From JAGQRJ01 sp041402045 (GTDB lineage Bacteria > Planctomycetota > J058), in NCBI GenBank assembly GCA_041402045.1, contig JAWKSZ010000018.1:1-64000 (forward strand): DNA of 64,000 bases, written 5' to 3'. Below are positions 7,422-16,429 of this stretch, in pieces. The translations under genes and the position numbers were made by a program. How positions within the stretch are numbered: position 1 is the first letter of the stretch; each line of letters opens with the position of its first letter. The notes below the pieces were generated by a model, which saw only the letters and a program-made list of their open reading frames with translations, was not told the DNA's origin and made no database searches.

Positions 7422-9215
7422 TCAAGACAGCGCGGCCTTGGACGCGGACCCGGCTCGTTTCAAGCGGCTGTTGAGTGCTGTCCACTCCTCCAACAGGCGG
7501 CGCTCGGTCTCGGGGTCGGGTCGCTGGCTCAATTGCTGTCGCACGTGTTCCAGCCGGGAGCGCGTGACGCGTTGCACGAGGCGTGCGACGCCAGCCAGCT
7601 CTCCCTCATAGTCCTTGGCGGGGTCGATCTTCCCGATCAGGGCGCCGACCAGCCCGCGCGGCGCGCCCTCGAGGCGGTCGAGGACCGCCGTGGGCGCGAC
7701 CGGCCCCTGCTCGCTCGCGGCGAAGATCGCCGCCGCCACCGCGCGGGCGGCGCCGGGGCTGAACAGCTCGGGGCCGATCCCCTCGGCCCGCACCCGCGCC
7801 GCGCCGTCGGGGACGGCGAGCAGCGCCTCGAGCAGCGCCTCCTCGATCCCGACCACGTCGTCGCCGGCGACGGGCTCGGGCGCACGCTCGGCGCGGCCGC
7901 CGCCGCGGCGCAGGCGCTTGGGCTGACGCGCCGCCGCGAGCTCGTCGCGCAGCACGCGCTCGGGGACGCCGAAGCGCTCGGCGACGGTGTTCAGCTCCGC
8001 CGAGAGCCGGATCGGGTCGGGGATCGGGGCCAGGAGCTTCAGCGCCGCCTTGATCACCCGCTCGCGGCCCGCCGGCGAGCTGCGGTCGAAGCCGCGCAGG
8101 GCCTCGCCCACGAGGAACCCGACCACGTCGTCCGCGCCCTCGAGCGCCGCCTCGAGCAGCGCCGGGTCCTGGCGCACGGCCTCGTCGGGGTCGATCCCCG
8201 CGGGCAGGCGCGCGATCCGGATCGTGATCCCGGTCTGCCCGACCAGCTTGGCCAGCGCGCGCAGCGTCGCCTGCGCGCCGGCCTCGTCGCCGTCGAACAG
8301 GAGCACGACCTCCTCCACGTAGCGCCCGGCGAGCTTGGCCTGCTCCGGGGTGAAGGCCGTGCCGAGGGCGGCCACGAACTCGCTGCGCCCCGCCTGGTGC
8401 GGGATCACCACGTCCATGTAGCCCTCGACGACCACCAGGCGCTTGGGGCGCGCCTTCTTGGCCTGGTCGAGCCCGTAGAGCAGCTTGCGCTTCTCGTAGA
8501 GCCCGGGCACCTCGGGCGAGTTCATGTACTTGCGCTCGTCGTCGCAGAGCGTGCGCCCGCCGAAGGCGACCACCCGGCCCTGCACGTCGCAGATCGGGAA
8601 CATCAGCCGATCGCGGAAGAAGTCGTAGGCCCCGCGGCCGTCGCGCTGCCGGGCGAGGCCTGCCTCGGCCAGGGCGTCGAAGGGCACGCGGTGGTGGGCG
8701 GCGTGCTGCACGAGGGCGTCCCACTCGGGCGGGGCGACGCCCAGGCGGAAGGTGCGCGCGGTCTCCTCGGTGATCCCGCGCTCTTGGAGGTAGGCGCGGG
8801 CCCGGGCCCCGGCCGGCGTGTCGCTCCAGAGCACCGAGGCGAAGAAGTCGCAGGCGAGGTTGGTCGCGCGCTGCAGCTCCTGCTTACGCGCAGCGCGGGC
8901 GCGCTCTTGAGGAGACGCCTCCTCGAGCTCGACGTTCGCGCGCTGCGCGAGCAGGCGCACCGTGTCGGCGAAGCCCACGCCCTCGATCTCGCTCACGAAG
9001 CTGAAGATGTCTCCGCCCTTGCCACAGCCGAAGCACTTGAAGATCCCGCGACCCGGGAGCACGTGGAACGATGCGCTCTTCTCGTCATGGAACGGGCAGC
9101 GACCCCAGAAGTCCTGCGAGCCTCGCTGCTCCAGCTGGACGTACTCCGAGACCAGCTGGACCATGTCGATACGCTCGCGGATGCGCTCCCGCGTGCTTTG
9201 AGAGAACCGCCCCAT
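7422..9215 (-). CDS. dnaG: DNA primase
   Basis: A 597-residue bacterial primase that makes RNA primers for replication. The N-terminal CHC2 zinc finger has C-P-F-H and FKCFGCGKGGD ligands at about residues 40-65. The central catalytic core contains the RNA-polymerase-basic motif region (FFRDRLMFPI, GRVVAFGGR). The TOPRIM domain has VVEGYMDV and LLFDGDEAG with the metal-binding Glu and Asp residues. The C-terminal half is a DnaB-interaction-type helical domain with low conservation. The ATG at 9215 (MGRFSQSTRERIRERIDMV) is chosen over an upstream ATG at 9257 because family proteins begin at this point. First gene of the dnaG-rpoD-zinc-ribbon group. Confidence 0.96.
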   Translation of the reverse strand: MGRFSQSTRERIRERIDMVQLVSEYVQLEQRGSQDFWGRCPFHDEKSASFHVLPGRGIFKCFGCGKGGDIFSFVSEIEGVGFADTVRLLAQRANVELEEASPQERARAARKQELQRATNLACDFFASVLWSDTPAGARARAYLQERGITEETARTFRLGVAPPEWDALVQHAAHHRVPFDALAEAGLARQRDGRGAYDFFRDRLMFPICDVQGRVVAFGGRTLCDDERKYMNSPEVPGLYEKRKLLYGLDQAKKARPKRLVVVEGYMDVVIPHQAGRSEFVAALGTAFTPEQAKLAGRYVEEVVLLFDGDEAGAQATLRALAKLVGQTGITIRIARLPAGIDPDEAVRQDPALLEAALEGADDVVGFLVGEALRGFDRSSPAGRERVIKAALKLLAPIPDPIRLSAELNTVAERFGVPERVLRDELAAARQPKRLRRGGGRAERAPEPVAGDDVVGIEEALLEALLAVPDGAARVRAEGIGPELFSPGAARAVAAAIFAASEQGPVAPTAVLDRLEGAPRGLVGALIGKIDPAKDYEGELAGVARLVQRVTRSRLEHVRQQLSQRPDPETERRLLEEWTALNSRLKRAGSASKAALS

Positions 9216-9299
9216 GTAGCCCCGTACAAACGCTGCGTTGTAAGCGCGCCGCGTCACATCCGCAAGGGTCGTATACGTAAGCCAAGGAAGTTTTCAGGT

Positions 9300-10173
9300 T
9301 TAGCAAACGGCATGCCCGGGCGCCGACTCGACGAGGCGCCTAAACTCCGGGACGTCCAGGCGGTCCAGCCGGCCTTCGGGGTCGAGCCCCGAGGCGTGGA
9401 GGGCCTCGGGGAGCCACTCCAGGCACGAATCCCTGGCCGCGGCGTGCTTTACGGCGTTCGCCAGCGACTTGCGGCGGTACACGAACAGCGCGCGCACCAC
9501 CGCCTCGAGGGTCGCGAAGCCCTGCCAGCGCTCGGGGCGCGGGGTCAGGCTGAGGATGGCCGAGGTCACCTTGGGTCGGGGGTGGAAGACCTCCCGCGGG
9601 ACCTTGCGCAGGATCCGCGCCTCCTCGGTCAGCGCGCGCACGAGCACGGACACGGCCCCGTAGGCCGGGTCCCCCGGGCCCGCCACCGCGCGCTCGGCCA
9701 TCTCCCACTGGACCATGACCACGACCCGCGCCAGCGCCGGGAGCGGCGCCGACAGCGCGCGCACGACCAGGGGGGTGGCGACCGCGTAGGGCAGGTTGGC
9801 CACGAACAGCAGGCGCTCGGCGGTCAGGCCCTGGAGCGCGTCGAGCACCGCCGGGTTCAGCGCGCGCTTGCTCTCGAGCACGTCGCCCTCGATCAAGCGC
9901 ACGTGGGGGTGCGGGGCGAGGAGTTCGCGCGCCAGCGCCGCCACCGCGGCGTCGAGCTCGACGGGTGACCACCGCGCCGGCGACCCGGGCCAGGGGCAGG
10001 GTCAACACGCAGAGCCCGGTCCCGACCTCCCACACCGCGCTGTGGGCGTCGACCTCGGCGTCGCGCACGATCGCCTCGGCGAGGCTGTCCTCGATCAGGA
10101 AGTTCTGACCGCGCGCCTTGGACGGCGTGATCCCGGCGCGCTCGAGGAGCGCCTTGAGCTCGCTGCGCTTCAC
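9300..10173 (-). CDS. rsmA: 16S rRNA dimethyladenosine transferase RsmA/KsgA, interrupted by one frameshift
   Basis: Dimethylates two adjacent adenosines near the 3' end of 16S rRNA. The first frame (start 10173) gives LLERAGITPSKARGQNFLIE (family start) and the SAM-binding motif EVGTGLCVLTLPLARVAGAVVT, then derails. The second frame resumes with VELDAAVAALARELLA, IEGDVLESKR and the catalytic motif VANLPYAVATPLV, and ends HAVC at 9300. An extra base in the GGG at 9963-9965 (minus ACCCGTC where ACCGTC reads T-V-E) explains the break. Corrected length about 290 residues. Because the gene is highly conserved and the rest is intact, a sequencing error is more likely than loss. It sits 7 bp after the upstream membrane-protein gene. 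Confidence 0.9.
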
Positions 10174-10180
10174 GGCCGAC

Positions 10181-10558
10181 TCAGGGCTCGGGCGCGCGCC
10201 GCTTGCCCAGCAGCTTCCAGGCGATCCAGCCCACGACGCCGACCACCAGGATCAGGGGGAGCATGGCCAGGAGCTTCTGCACGATCGCCCACACCACCGA
10301 GAGCACGACGACCGCGCCGACGACGAGCAGCACCTTCTCCCAGGGGAAGCTCCCCTCCTCGGCCAGCCGCTCGGCCTCCTCCTGCGCGGCGGCGTCGGCG
10401 GGCGCCGGGCGCGCTCGGGCCGCGGTCCCGACCTCGCGCTCGAGCTCCGCGAGCTCGGCGTCGATGCGCTCGTCGTCGCCTGCGGCGCGCGGTGCCTCGG
10501 CGTCGAGCTTGGCCCGCGCCTCGCGGCTCAGGCGCTCCATCTCGGCTTCGATGTCCAT
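10181..10558 (-). CDS. Small two-TM membrane protein with acidic helical N-terminus
   Basis: A 125-residue protein. Residues 1-65 are a charged helix (MDIEAEMERLSREARAKLDA, then DDERIDAELAELEREVG). Two hydrophobic segments follow near the C-terminus (VLLVVGAVVVLSVVWAIV and LAMLPLILVVGVVGWIAW), ending in a basic tail GKRRAPEP. No family recognised. The start at 10558 is taken because the reading frame upstream lacks coding character. It ends 7 bp before rsmA, so the two probably share a transcript. It is divergent from the kinase at 10659 with only 100 bp between. Confidence 0.65.
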   Translation of the reverse strand: MDIEAEMERLSREARAKLDAEAPRAAGDDERIDAELAELEREVGTAARARPAPADAAAQEEAERLAEEGSFPWEKVLLVVGAVVVLSVVWAIVQKLLAMLPLILVVGVVGWIAWKLLGKRRAPEP

Positions 10559-10658
10559 GCACCCGAGCCTACCCGAACGACCCCCGCTGGCCCAGAGTGC
10601 ACCACCTTCCGCAGGTTGCGACCCGCGACCCGACGGGTCATGCTCCTCCCGGGGACCC

Positions 10659-13061
10659 GTGCAGGCGATCGACCACATCTGCGACTTGCTGCGAGAGCAG
10701 GGCTTCGACGAGCAGGCCCTCGCGCAGCACCGCGAGAGCTGGTCCGAGCGCGCCCCCTCCTCTCAGAGCCCGGTGGTGATCGCCAGCGCCTTCGTGACCT
10801 ACCTGCACGTGGCGGGGGCGATCGACGCCGACGAGTACGGGAGCCTCCTGCGCGCGGTGGAGACCGACCTCGTCGCGCCCAGCGACGAGCGCGACCCCCT
10901 GCTCGGCCAGACCTTCGGCGGGTTCGTGGCCGGCCCGCTGATCGGCCAGGGCGGCATGGGCCGCGTCTACCAGGCGCGGCGGCCCGACGGCGGGACCGCG
11001 CCCTTCGTGATCAAGGTGTTCAGCTCCGTCGACCCCGAGGCGCTCCAGCGCTTCCGGCGCGAGGGCCGACTGATGGCCGAGCTCCAGCACCCGAACATCG
11101 TGCGCGTGCTCGAGGCGGGGGGCGAGGGCTCCGTCGCCTACCTGATCCTCGAGCGCGTCGACGGCCCCTCGCTCCAGGAGCTGCTCGAGCAGCGCAAGCG
11201 CTTCACCTGGGAGGGCGCGACCCGCGCCCTGCGGCAGATCGCCACCGCGCTCGCCGCCGTCCACGAGCGCGGCGTCGTGCACCGCGACGTCAAGCCGCAC
11301 AACGTGCTCCTGGCCAGCGACGGCACGCTCAAGCTCTGCGACTTCGGGATCGCCAAGAGCTCCCACGCCGACTCGACCTCGACCCACGCGGGCGCGATCG
11401 TGGGCTCCCCGGCCTACATCGCCCCCGAGCAGTGGGGCGACCACACCGTCGACGCGCGGGCCGACCTGTTCTCGCTGGGGGTGCTCTATTACACGCTCCT
11501 CGCCGGGGTGACCCCGTTCCACGGGCGCACCGTGGCGGAGTACGCGATCCGGATCCAGGCCGGGGAGTACCCGCCGCTGGAGCGCCTGTCGCAGCCCCCG
11601 CCTCTGGGCGTGTGCCGGCTGGTGGCCCAGCTCCTCGAGCGCGACCGGAGCTACCGCACCCCCTCGGCCAAGCTGCTGGTGGACGACCTGAACCGCGTGC
11701 TGCGCGGGACCCAGCCCAACCTGCCCCGGCTCGAGTGCGTGGGCGTCGCGCCGGGAGACTCGTTCCCGCTCTCGAGCCGCAGCGACCTGACCCTCGGGAG
11801 CTCCCCGCACACCGACTTCACCCTCGCCGGCCCCGACGTCGCGCCGGCACACCTCCTGCTGCGGCGCACGCCGACCGGCGTGCTCCTGAACCCCCTCGAC
11901 CCGCTCAAGGCGCCGGCCCTGCTCAACGGCGTCGAGCTGCGCCGCGAGGTGGTGCTCAAGGACCACGACCGGATCCAGGTCGGGAGCTTCTCCCTCGTGT
12001 ACCGCGCGGGGAACCTCTCCAAGCGCTCCTCCCGCGAGGCCTCCCGCAGCGGGAGCTTCACCAAGCTCGAGCGCGTGGAGCCCCAGGACGCGCTGGCGCC
12101 GCTGCCGATCCCCGGGCTCCTGCTCGCGGCGCTCGAGGACATGGCCCACCCGGTGTGCCTGCTCACGTGTATCGAGAGCCTCGACGTCGAGGCCGGGCAG
12201 CGCGCGCTCCAGGACTCCGGCGCCGCGCTGCGGCGCTGCGGCGTCTCCGAGGCGCAGGTCGCTCAGATCCTCGAGCACGCCGAGGAGCTGCTGAAGCTGC
12301 GCCTCGACTGGATCTCGGACCAGCTGTTCGTCGTGACCCACGAGAACCTGGGGCGCGACCTCTCCGCGTGGCTCGCCTGGTGGTTCGGGGCCCGCGCCCG
12401 CTTCGCGCGCCAGGTGTGCGGCCCGCTGGGCCGCCCCGTGGGCGCGGTCACGATCGAGGTCCCGGACGAGGCCCCGCGCCGGGTCGTGCTCAGCGACCAG
12501 GAGTCCTGGGTCCTGGGGCGCTCGCTGCAGAACGAGATCAGCGTGGGCGACGGCTCGCTCTCGCGCTTCCACCTGCGGATCCACCGCCTGATCCAGCGCT
12601 ACGCCTTCCAAGACCTGGGGAGCCGCATGGGGATCTCGGTGCGCGGGCTGCGCCAGGACCTGGGGTTGTTCCGCGAGGGCGTCCCCCTCGACCTCGGCCG
12701 GGTGCGGGTGCAGTTCTCGACCCAGCCGTCCCCGCCGCCCCCGGAGAACGAGGTCGATCGGGCGGTGTTCGCCGCGCTGGTCGAGCTCTCGGCGCCCCTG
12801 GTGATCGAGAGCCTGATCGCCATGCTCGACAGCCAGCGCCACCTGGACGCGGCCAAGGACGTGCTCGCCAAGCTCGAGCTCCAGCACGGGAGCGGGTTCG
12901 AGCCGTTCCTCGAGGCCCAGAAGAAGCTCGCGGCGGCGACGCTCCCGCGCCTCACCGGCGCCGACCTCGGCGCCGACTTCCCCGCGTGGCGGGAGTGGCT
13001 GCGCACCCACCGCGACGGACTCCCCCCGCAGGTGCAGCCCGCCGGTTGGCGCTTGCTGTGA
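10659..13061 (+). CDS. Ser/Thr protein kinase with two FHA domains
   Basis: An 800-residue soluble kinase. A helical N-terminal 80 residues precede a complete kinase domain (about 90-350) with LIGQGGMGRVYQA, VIKVF (Lys), HRDVKPHNVLL near 207 and DFGIAK. A first FHA-like domain (about 367-445) has LTLGSSPHTDFTL and the insert LLNGVELRREVVLKDHDRIQVG. A helical middle follows, then a second, more canonical FHA domain (about 607-690) with WVLGRSLQNEISVGDGSLSR and the conserved Arg, Ser and Asn pattern. A helical tail ends the protein. FHA domains bind phosphothreonine peptides, so it can both write and read phosphorylation. GTG start; GGGGA lies about 5 bases upstream. No membrane segment, so it acts in the cytoplasm. 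Confidence 0.92.
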   Translation: MQAIDHICDLLREQGFDEQALAQHRESWSERAPSSQSPVVIASAFVTYLHVAGAIDADEYGSLLRAVETDLVAPSDERDPLLGQTFGGFVAGPLIGQGGMGRVYQARRPDGGTAPFVIKVFSSVDPEALQRFRREGRLMAELQHPNIVRVLEAGGEGSVAYLILERVDGPSLQELLEQRKRFTWEGATRALRQIATALAAVHERGVVHRDVKPHNVLLASDGTLKLCDFGIAKSSHADSTSTHAGAIVGSPAYIAPEQWGDHTVDARADLFSLGVLYYTLLAGVTPFHGRTVAEYAIRIQAGEYPPLERLSQPPPLGVCRLVAQLLERDRSYRTPSAKLLVDDLNRVLRGTQPNLPRLECVGVAPGDSFPLSSRSDLTLGSSPHTDFTLAGPDVAPAHLLLRRTPTGVLLNPLDPLKAPALLNGVELRREVVLKDHDRIQVGSFSLVYRAGNLSKRSSREASRSGSFTKLERVEPQDALAPLPIPGLLLAALEDMAHPVCLLTCIESLDVEAGQRALQDSGAALRRCGVSEAQVAQILEHAEELLKLRLDWISDQLFVVTHENLGRDLSAWLAWWFGARARFARQVCGPLGRPVGAVTIEVPDEAPRRVVLSDQESWVLGRSLQNEISVGDGSLSRFHLRIHRLIQRYAFQDLGSRMGISVRGLRQDLGLFREGVPLDLGRVRVQFSTQPSPPPPENEVDRAVFAALVELSAPLVIESLIAMLDSQRHLDAAKDVLAKLELQHGSGFEPFLEAQKKLAAATLPRLTGADLGADFPAWREWLRTHRDGLPPQVQPAGWRLL

Positions 13062-13222
13062 TCGAGCCGCACCCGAAACGAAACCAACCTCCGCTCAGGC
13101 ACGACGCGCGAGCTCAAAGCGTTTGTGTGCGGCGGAGGCCGCTGGAGCGACGCATGCTTTGACCGCAAGGTCGACTCGCGCAGGTGCGTCCATGGTACGC
13201 TCACCGCGCTTCGGAGGTCGCC

Positions 13223-15496
13223 ATGCGCTGGACTCTCGCCTTCTCGCTCGCCCTCGCGGCCTCCGCGGCCCTCGCCGACGCCCCTCAGGAGGGGGCCTAC
13301 GCCATCAGCATGCGCCCCTACGGCCCGGGCGCGGCGCGACCGGGCACCCTCGCGCTGCGGGCCGCCGCGGACGGGAGCTTCGAGGTCGAGCACTCCACCA
13401 CCTCCCAGGGCCAGACCACGACCCTCCGCGGGCGCGGGCGCTACGACGCCTCCGGCGACCGCCTGAGCTTCGAGTTCAGCTCCGGCCTCTCCGACTCCTT
13501 GGACCTGTTCGGGCAGGGCTACACCGCGCGCGGGACCTTCCGCTTCACGGGATCGCGCGTGCGCGGCTGGATCACCCTCCGCCGCGGCAGCCAGCGCTGG
13601 TCGTTCTACGAGACCGGGGAGCTCGACGCGCAGGCGTTCGCGCTGGTCGTCCCCGACCGCGCCACCTTCGAGCGGCTCAGCCGCCGCGACAACGTCCCGG
13701 GCGCCATGGGCGTGCGCGAGGTGAAGTTCCTCGTGACCGGGGTCGACGGCGCGACCCCGCGGCTGCACTTCATAGACACCCAGCGCTTCAGCTTCCACTA
13801 CGACTTCGCGACCCGCGGCCTGGGCCTGAACCTCAGCCTGCAGGACTTCAACGCGCGCACCTACTTCACGGACCAGCGCTCGTTCCTCGCGGGGTCGATC
13901 ATTGCCCACGACGCCTTCGAGCGCCCCGACGGCGGCCAGGGGGTCTACACCGTCGAGTTCTGGCCCACCGACCCGGTCAAGGTCGACAAGGTCGAGGTCG
14001 CCTTCGACCAGGTCGTGGCGGGCATGCCCTTCGCCAGCGAGCACGTCTACTACCACCCCGCGGGGGAGACCCACGAGCGGCTCTACGCGGAGGAGCGCGC
14101 CGAGTTCGACCAGCGCCAGATCCGCGTGCTCGGGACCCGCGAGCTGTTCGGGAACGTGACCTTCTCCGCGCTGAACCCCGGCGTGGGCTACGGCCGGCTG
14201 CGGCTCATGGACGGCTCGGGCCCGCCGCCCACGGTGCGCGACGTGGTCGTGTTCCAGACGATCCCCAACGACCTGAGCCACGTGGCGGGCGTGATCACCG
14301 CGCAGCCCCAGACCCCGCTCTCGCACATAAACCTCAAGGCCAAGCAGAACGACACGCCGAACGCCTACGTCAAGGACGCGGCCACCGACGCGCGGCTGCA
14401 GCCCCTGTTCGGGCGCTGGGTCAAGCTCGAGGTCGACGCCGACGGGTTCGAGGTCACCGAGATCAGCGAGGCCGAGGCCATGCAGCGCCTGGACGCGCTG
14501 CGCCCCGACCCGCAGACGCCGGCGCGCGACCTGTCGCTGACCGACGTCCGCGACCTGGACGACCTGGGGCTGGGCGACGTGGCCCGGGTCGGGGCCAAGG
14601 CCGCCGGGGTGGCCGAGCTGCGCAAGATCCTGCCCGCGAGCATGATCCCCGACGGCTTCGCGATCCCCTTCAGCTTCTACGACCGCTTCATGCGCGCCAA
14701 CGGGCTCTACGACGAGGCGCGCCAAATGCTCGCGGACCCCGCGTTCCAGGAGGTCGGCGGCGACGCCGCCGAGCGCGACCGCCAGCTGCGCGCCTTCCGC
14801 CGCCGGATCCGCGACGCCCCGGTCCCCGCGGACCTGCGCGACGCGATCGGCGCGCTGCAGCAGCAGTTCCCCAGCACCCAGCCCCTGCGCTGCCGCTCGA
14901 GCACCAACAACGAGGACCTCCAGGGCTTCAACGGCGCCGGGCTCTACGACAGCTACACCCACCGCCCGGACGAGGGGCACCTCGAGAACACCGTGCGCCA
15001 GGTGTGGTCCAGCCTCTGGAACTTCCGCGCCTTCGAGGAGCGCTCCTGGTACCGGATCGACCACTTCCAGGCGGCCATGGGCGTGCTCGTGCACCCCAAC
15101 TTCGACGAGGAGCGCGCCAACGGCGTGGCGGTGACCAAGAACATTTACGACCCCAACTGGGCCGGGTTCTACGTCAACGTGCAGGTCGACGAGTCGCTGG
15201 TCACGAACCCCGACGCCGGCGCGACCCCCGACGAGTTCCTGATCGCGCGCCTGGGGCCGAACAACGAGTACGAGGTGCAGTACATCCAGCGCTCGAACCA
15301 GCTCCCTCAGGGCCAGCAGACGGTGCTCAGCCCCGAGCAGGTCAGCGAGCTGACCCGCGCCCTCGACCGGATCCAGCGCCACTTCAAGCAGGCCTACGGC
15401 GCCCAGAACGACAGCGGCTTCGCCATGGACGTCGAGTTCAAGATCAGCCGCGCAGGGCGCCTCGCGATCAAGCAGGCCCGCCCCTGGGTCGACTAG
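13223..15496 (+). CDS. Secreted PEP/pyruvate-binding domain protein
   Basis: A 757-residue protein with a clear signal peptide (MRWTLAFSLALAASAALADA). Residues about 20-330 are a beta-rich region with no family I recognise. A PEP-mobilising swivel-like segment follows with the phosphohistidine-type motif TPLSHI near 363. Then comes the ATP/PEP-binding domain of PEP synthase/PPDK type: GAKAAGVAELRKILPA, and RCRSSTNNEDLQGFNGAGLY near 556. It ends KISRAGRLAIKQARPW, typical of that fold. These domains are normally cytoplasmic and ATP-dependent, so export is odd; a structural or carbohydrate-phosphate role is possible. Start ATG preceded by cggagg; TACGCT at 13196-13201 may be the -10 box. Convergent with PPK2, 3 bp apart. 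Confidence 0.8.
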   Translation: MRWTLAFSLALAASAALADAPQEGAYAISMRPYGPGAARPGTLALRAAADGSFEVEHSTTSQGQTTTLRGRGRYDASGDRLSFEFSSGLSDSLDLFGQGYTARGTFRFTGSRVRGWITLRRGSQRWSFYETGELDAQAFALVVPDRATFERLSRRDNVPGAMGVREVKFLVTGVDGATPRLHFIDTQRFSFHYDFATRGLGLNLSLQDFNARTYFTDQRSFLAGSIIAHDAFERPDGGQGVYTVEFWPTDPVKVDKVEVAFDQVVAGMPFASEHVYYHPAGETHERLYAEERAEFDQRQIRVLGTRELFGNVTFSALNPGVGYGRLRLMDGSGPPPTVRDVVVFQTIPNDLSHVAGVITAQPQTPLSHINLKAKQNDTPNAYVKDAATDARLQPLFGRWVKLEVDADGFEVTEISEAEAMQRLDALRPDPQTPARDLSLTDVRDLDDLGLGDVARVGAKAAGVAELRKILPASMIPDGFAIPFSFYDRFMRANGLYDEARQMLADPAFQEVGGDAAERDRQLRAFRRRIRDAPVPADLRDAIGALQQQFPSTQPLRCRSSTNNEDLQGFNGAGLYDSYTHRPDEGHLENTVRQVWSSLWNFRAFEERSWYRIDHFQAAMGVLVHPNFDEERANGVAVTKNIYDPNWAGFYVNVQVDESLVTNPDAGATPDEFLIARLGPNNEYEVQYIQRSNQLPQGQQTVLSPEQVSELTRALDRIQRHFKQAYGAQNDSGFAMDVEFKISRAGRLAIKQARPWVD

Positions 15497-15499
15497 GCT

Positions 15500-16429
15500 C
15501 TACTTGCCCTTGCCCTTCTTGGCCTTCTTGCCCTGCTTGCCCTCGGCCTGGAGTCGGGCGCGGTGGTTGGCGAGCTGGGCCTGCTCCTTCTCGCTGAGCG
15601 CGGGGTAGTGCAGGTCGAGGCCCTCGAGGGTCTCGCACACGATCCGGGCCACGGCGGCGCGCATGGCGGGCTTGTCGTCGGCGGGGATCGCGTACCACGG
15701 GGCCCAGGGCCGTGAGGTCGCGTTCAGCGCGTCCTGGTAGGCCTCCATGTAGCGCGGCCAGAGCCCGCGCTCGACGAGGTCCCCCGCCGAGAACTTCCAG
15801 TTCTTGCTGGGGTCGTCGAGGCGGTCGAGGAAGCGCTTGCGCTGCTCCTCGAGCGACACGTTCAGCCAGAACTTGATCACCACGGTCCCGTTGCGCGCGA
15901 GGTGCTCCTCCATGGAGCGGATCGAGGCGTAGCGCGCGCGCCACAGGGCCGCGAGGTCGTCGCGCGCGCCCCGCGGCAGGCGCTGGCCCTCGAGGTATTC
16001 GGGGTGCACCCGCACCACGAGCACCTCCTCGTAGTGGCTGCGGTTGAACACGCCGATCCGCCCGCGCTCGGGCAGCCGCCGATAGGTCCTCCAGAGGAAG
16101 TCGTGGTCGAGCTCCTCGGCCGAGGGCTGCTTGAAGCTGAAGACCTGGCAGCCCGCGGGGTTGACCCCGGTCAGCACGTTGCGGATCGTGCTGTCCTTGC
16201 CCGCGGCGTCCATGGCCTGGAACACGAGCAGGAGCGAGTAGCGGTCGTCGGCGTAGAGCTTGCGCTGGAGCTCTTCCAGGCGCTCGACGGCCTCGCCGAG
16301 CGCCTTCTTGCTCGCCTTCTTCGTGGGCTCGTCCGCCATGCGCGTGGGGGCCTGGGCGAGGTCGAAGCTGCCGTCGAAGGGGACGAGGTAGGGCGAGCCG
16401 AGGCTCTGGGGGTCGAACAGGGGCTTCAT
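15500..16429 (-). CDS. ppk2: Polyphosphate kinase 2 family protein
   Basis: A 309-residue PPK2-family polyphosphate:nucleotide phosphotransferase, using polyphosphate to phosphorylate nucleotides or the reverse. Motifs: Walker A-type QAMDAAGKDSTI, the lid-region QVFSFKQPS, FNRSHYEEVLVVRVHP (family signature), and the Walker B-like VVIKFWLNVSLEEQ. The tail DDKPAMRAAVARIV plus the Lys-rich end QGKKAKKGKGK is usual. The length matches single-domain PPK2. The ATG at 16429 overlaps the stop of the upstream secreted-protein gene by 4 bp (ATGA), so the two are coupled. Confidence 0.93.
   Translation of the reverse strand: MKPLFDPQSLGSPYLVPFDGSFDLAQAPTRMADEPTKKASKKALGEAVERLEELQRKLYADDRYSLLLVFQAMDAAGKDSTIRNVLTGVNPAGCQVFSFKQPSAEELDHDFLWRTYRRLPERGRIGVFNRSHYEEVLVVRVHPEYLEGQRLPRGARDDLAALWRARYASIRSMEEHLARNGTVVIKFWLNVSLEEQRKRFLDRLDDPSKNWKFSAGDLVERGLWPRYMEAYQDALNATSRPWAPWYAIPADDKPAMRAAVARIVCETLEGLDLHYPALSEKEQAQLANHRARLQAEGKQGKKAKKGKGK

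Noticed and set aside
5625..9968. A continuous plus-strand open frame of over 1400 codons opposite rpoD, dnaG and rsmA
   Set aside because: It is the complement of three well-supported conserved genes; the absence of stops is a by-product of extreme GC content, and the translation is Leu/Ala/Val/Asp low complexity without motifs.
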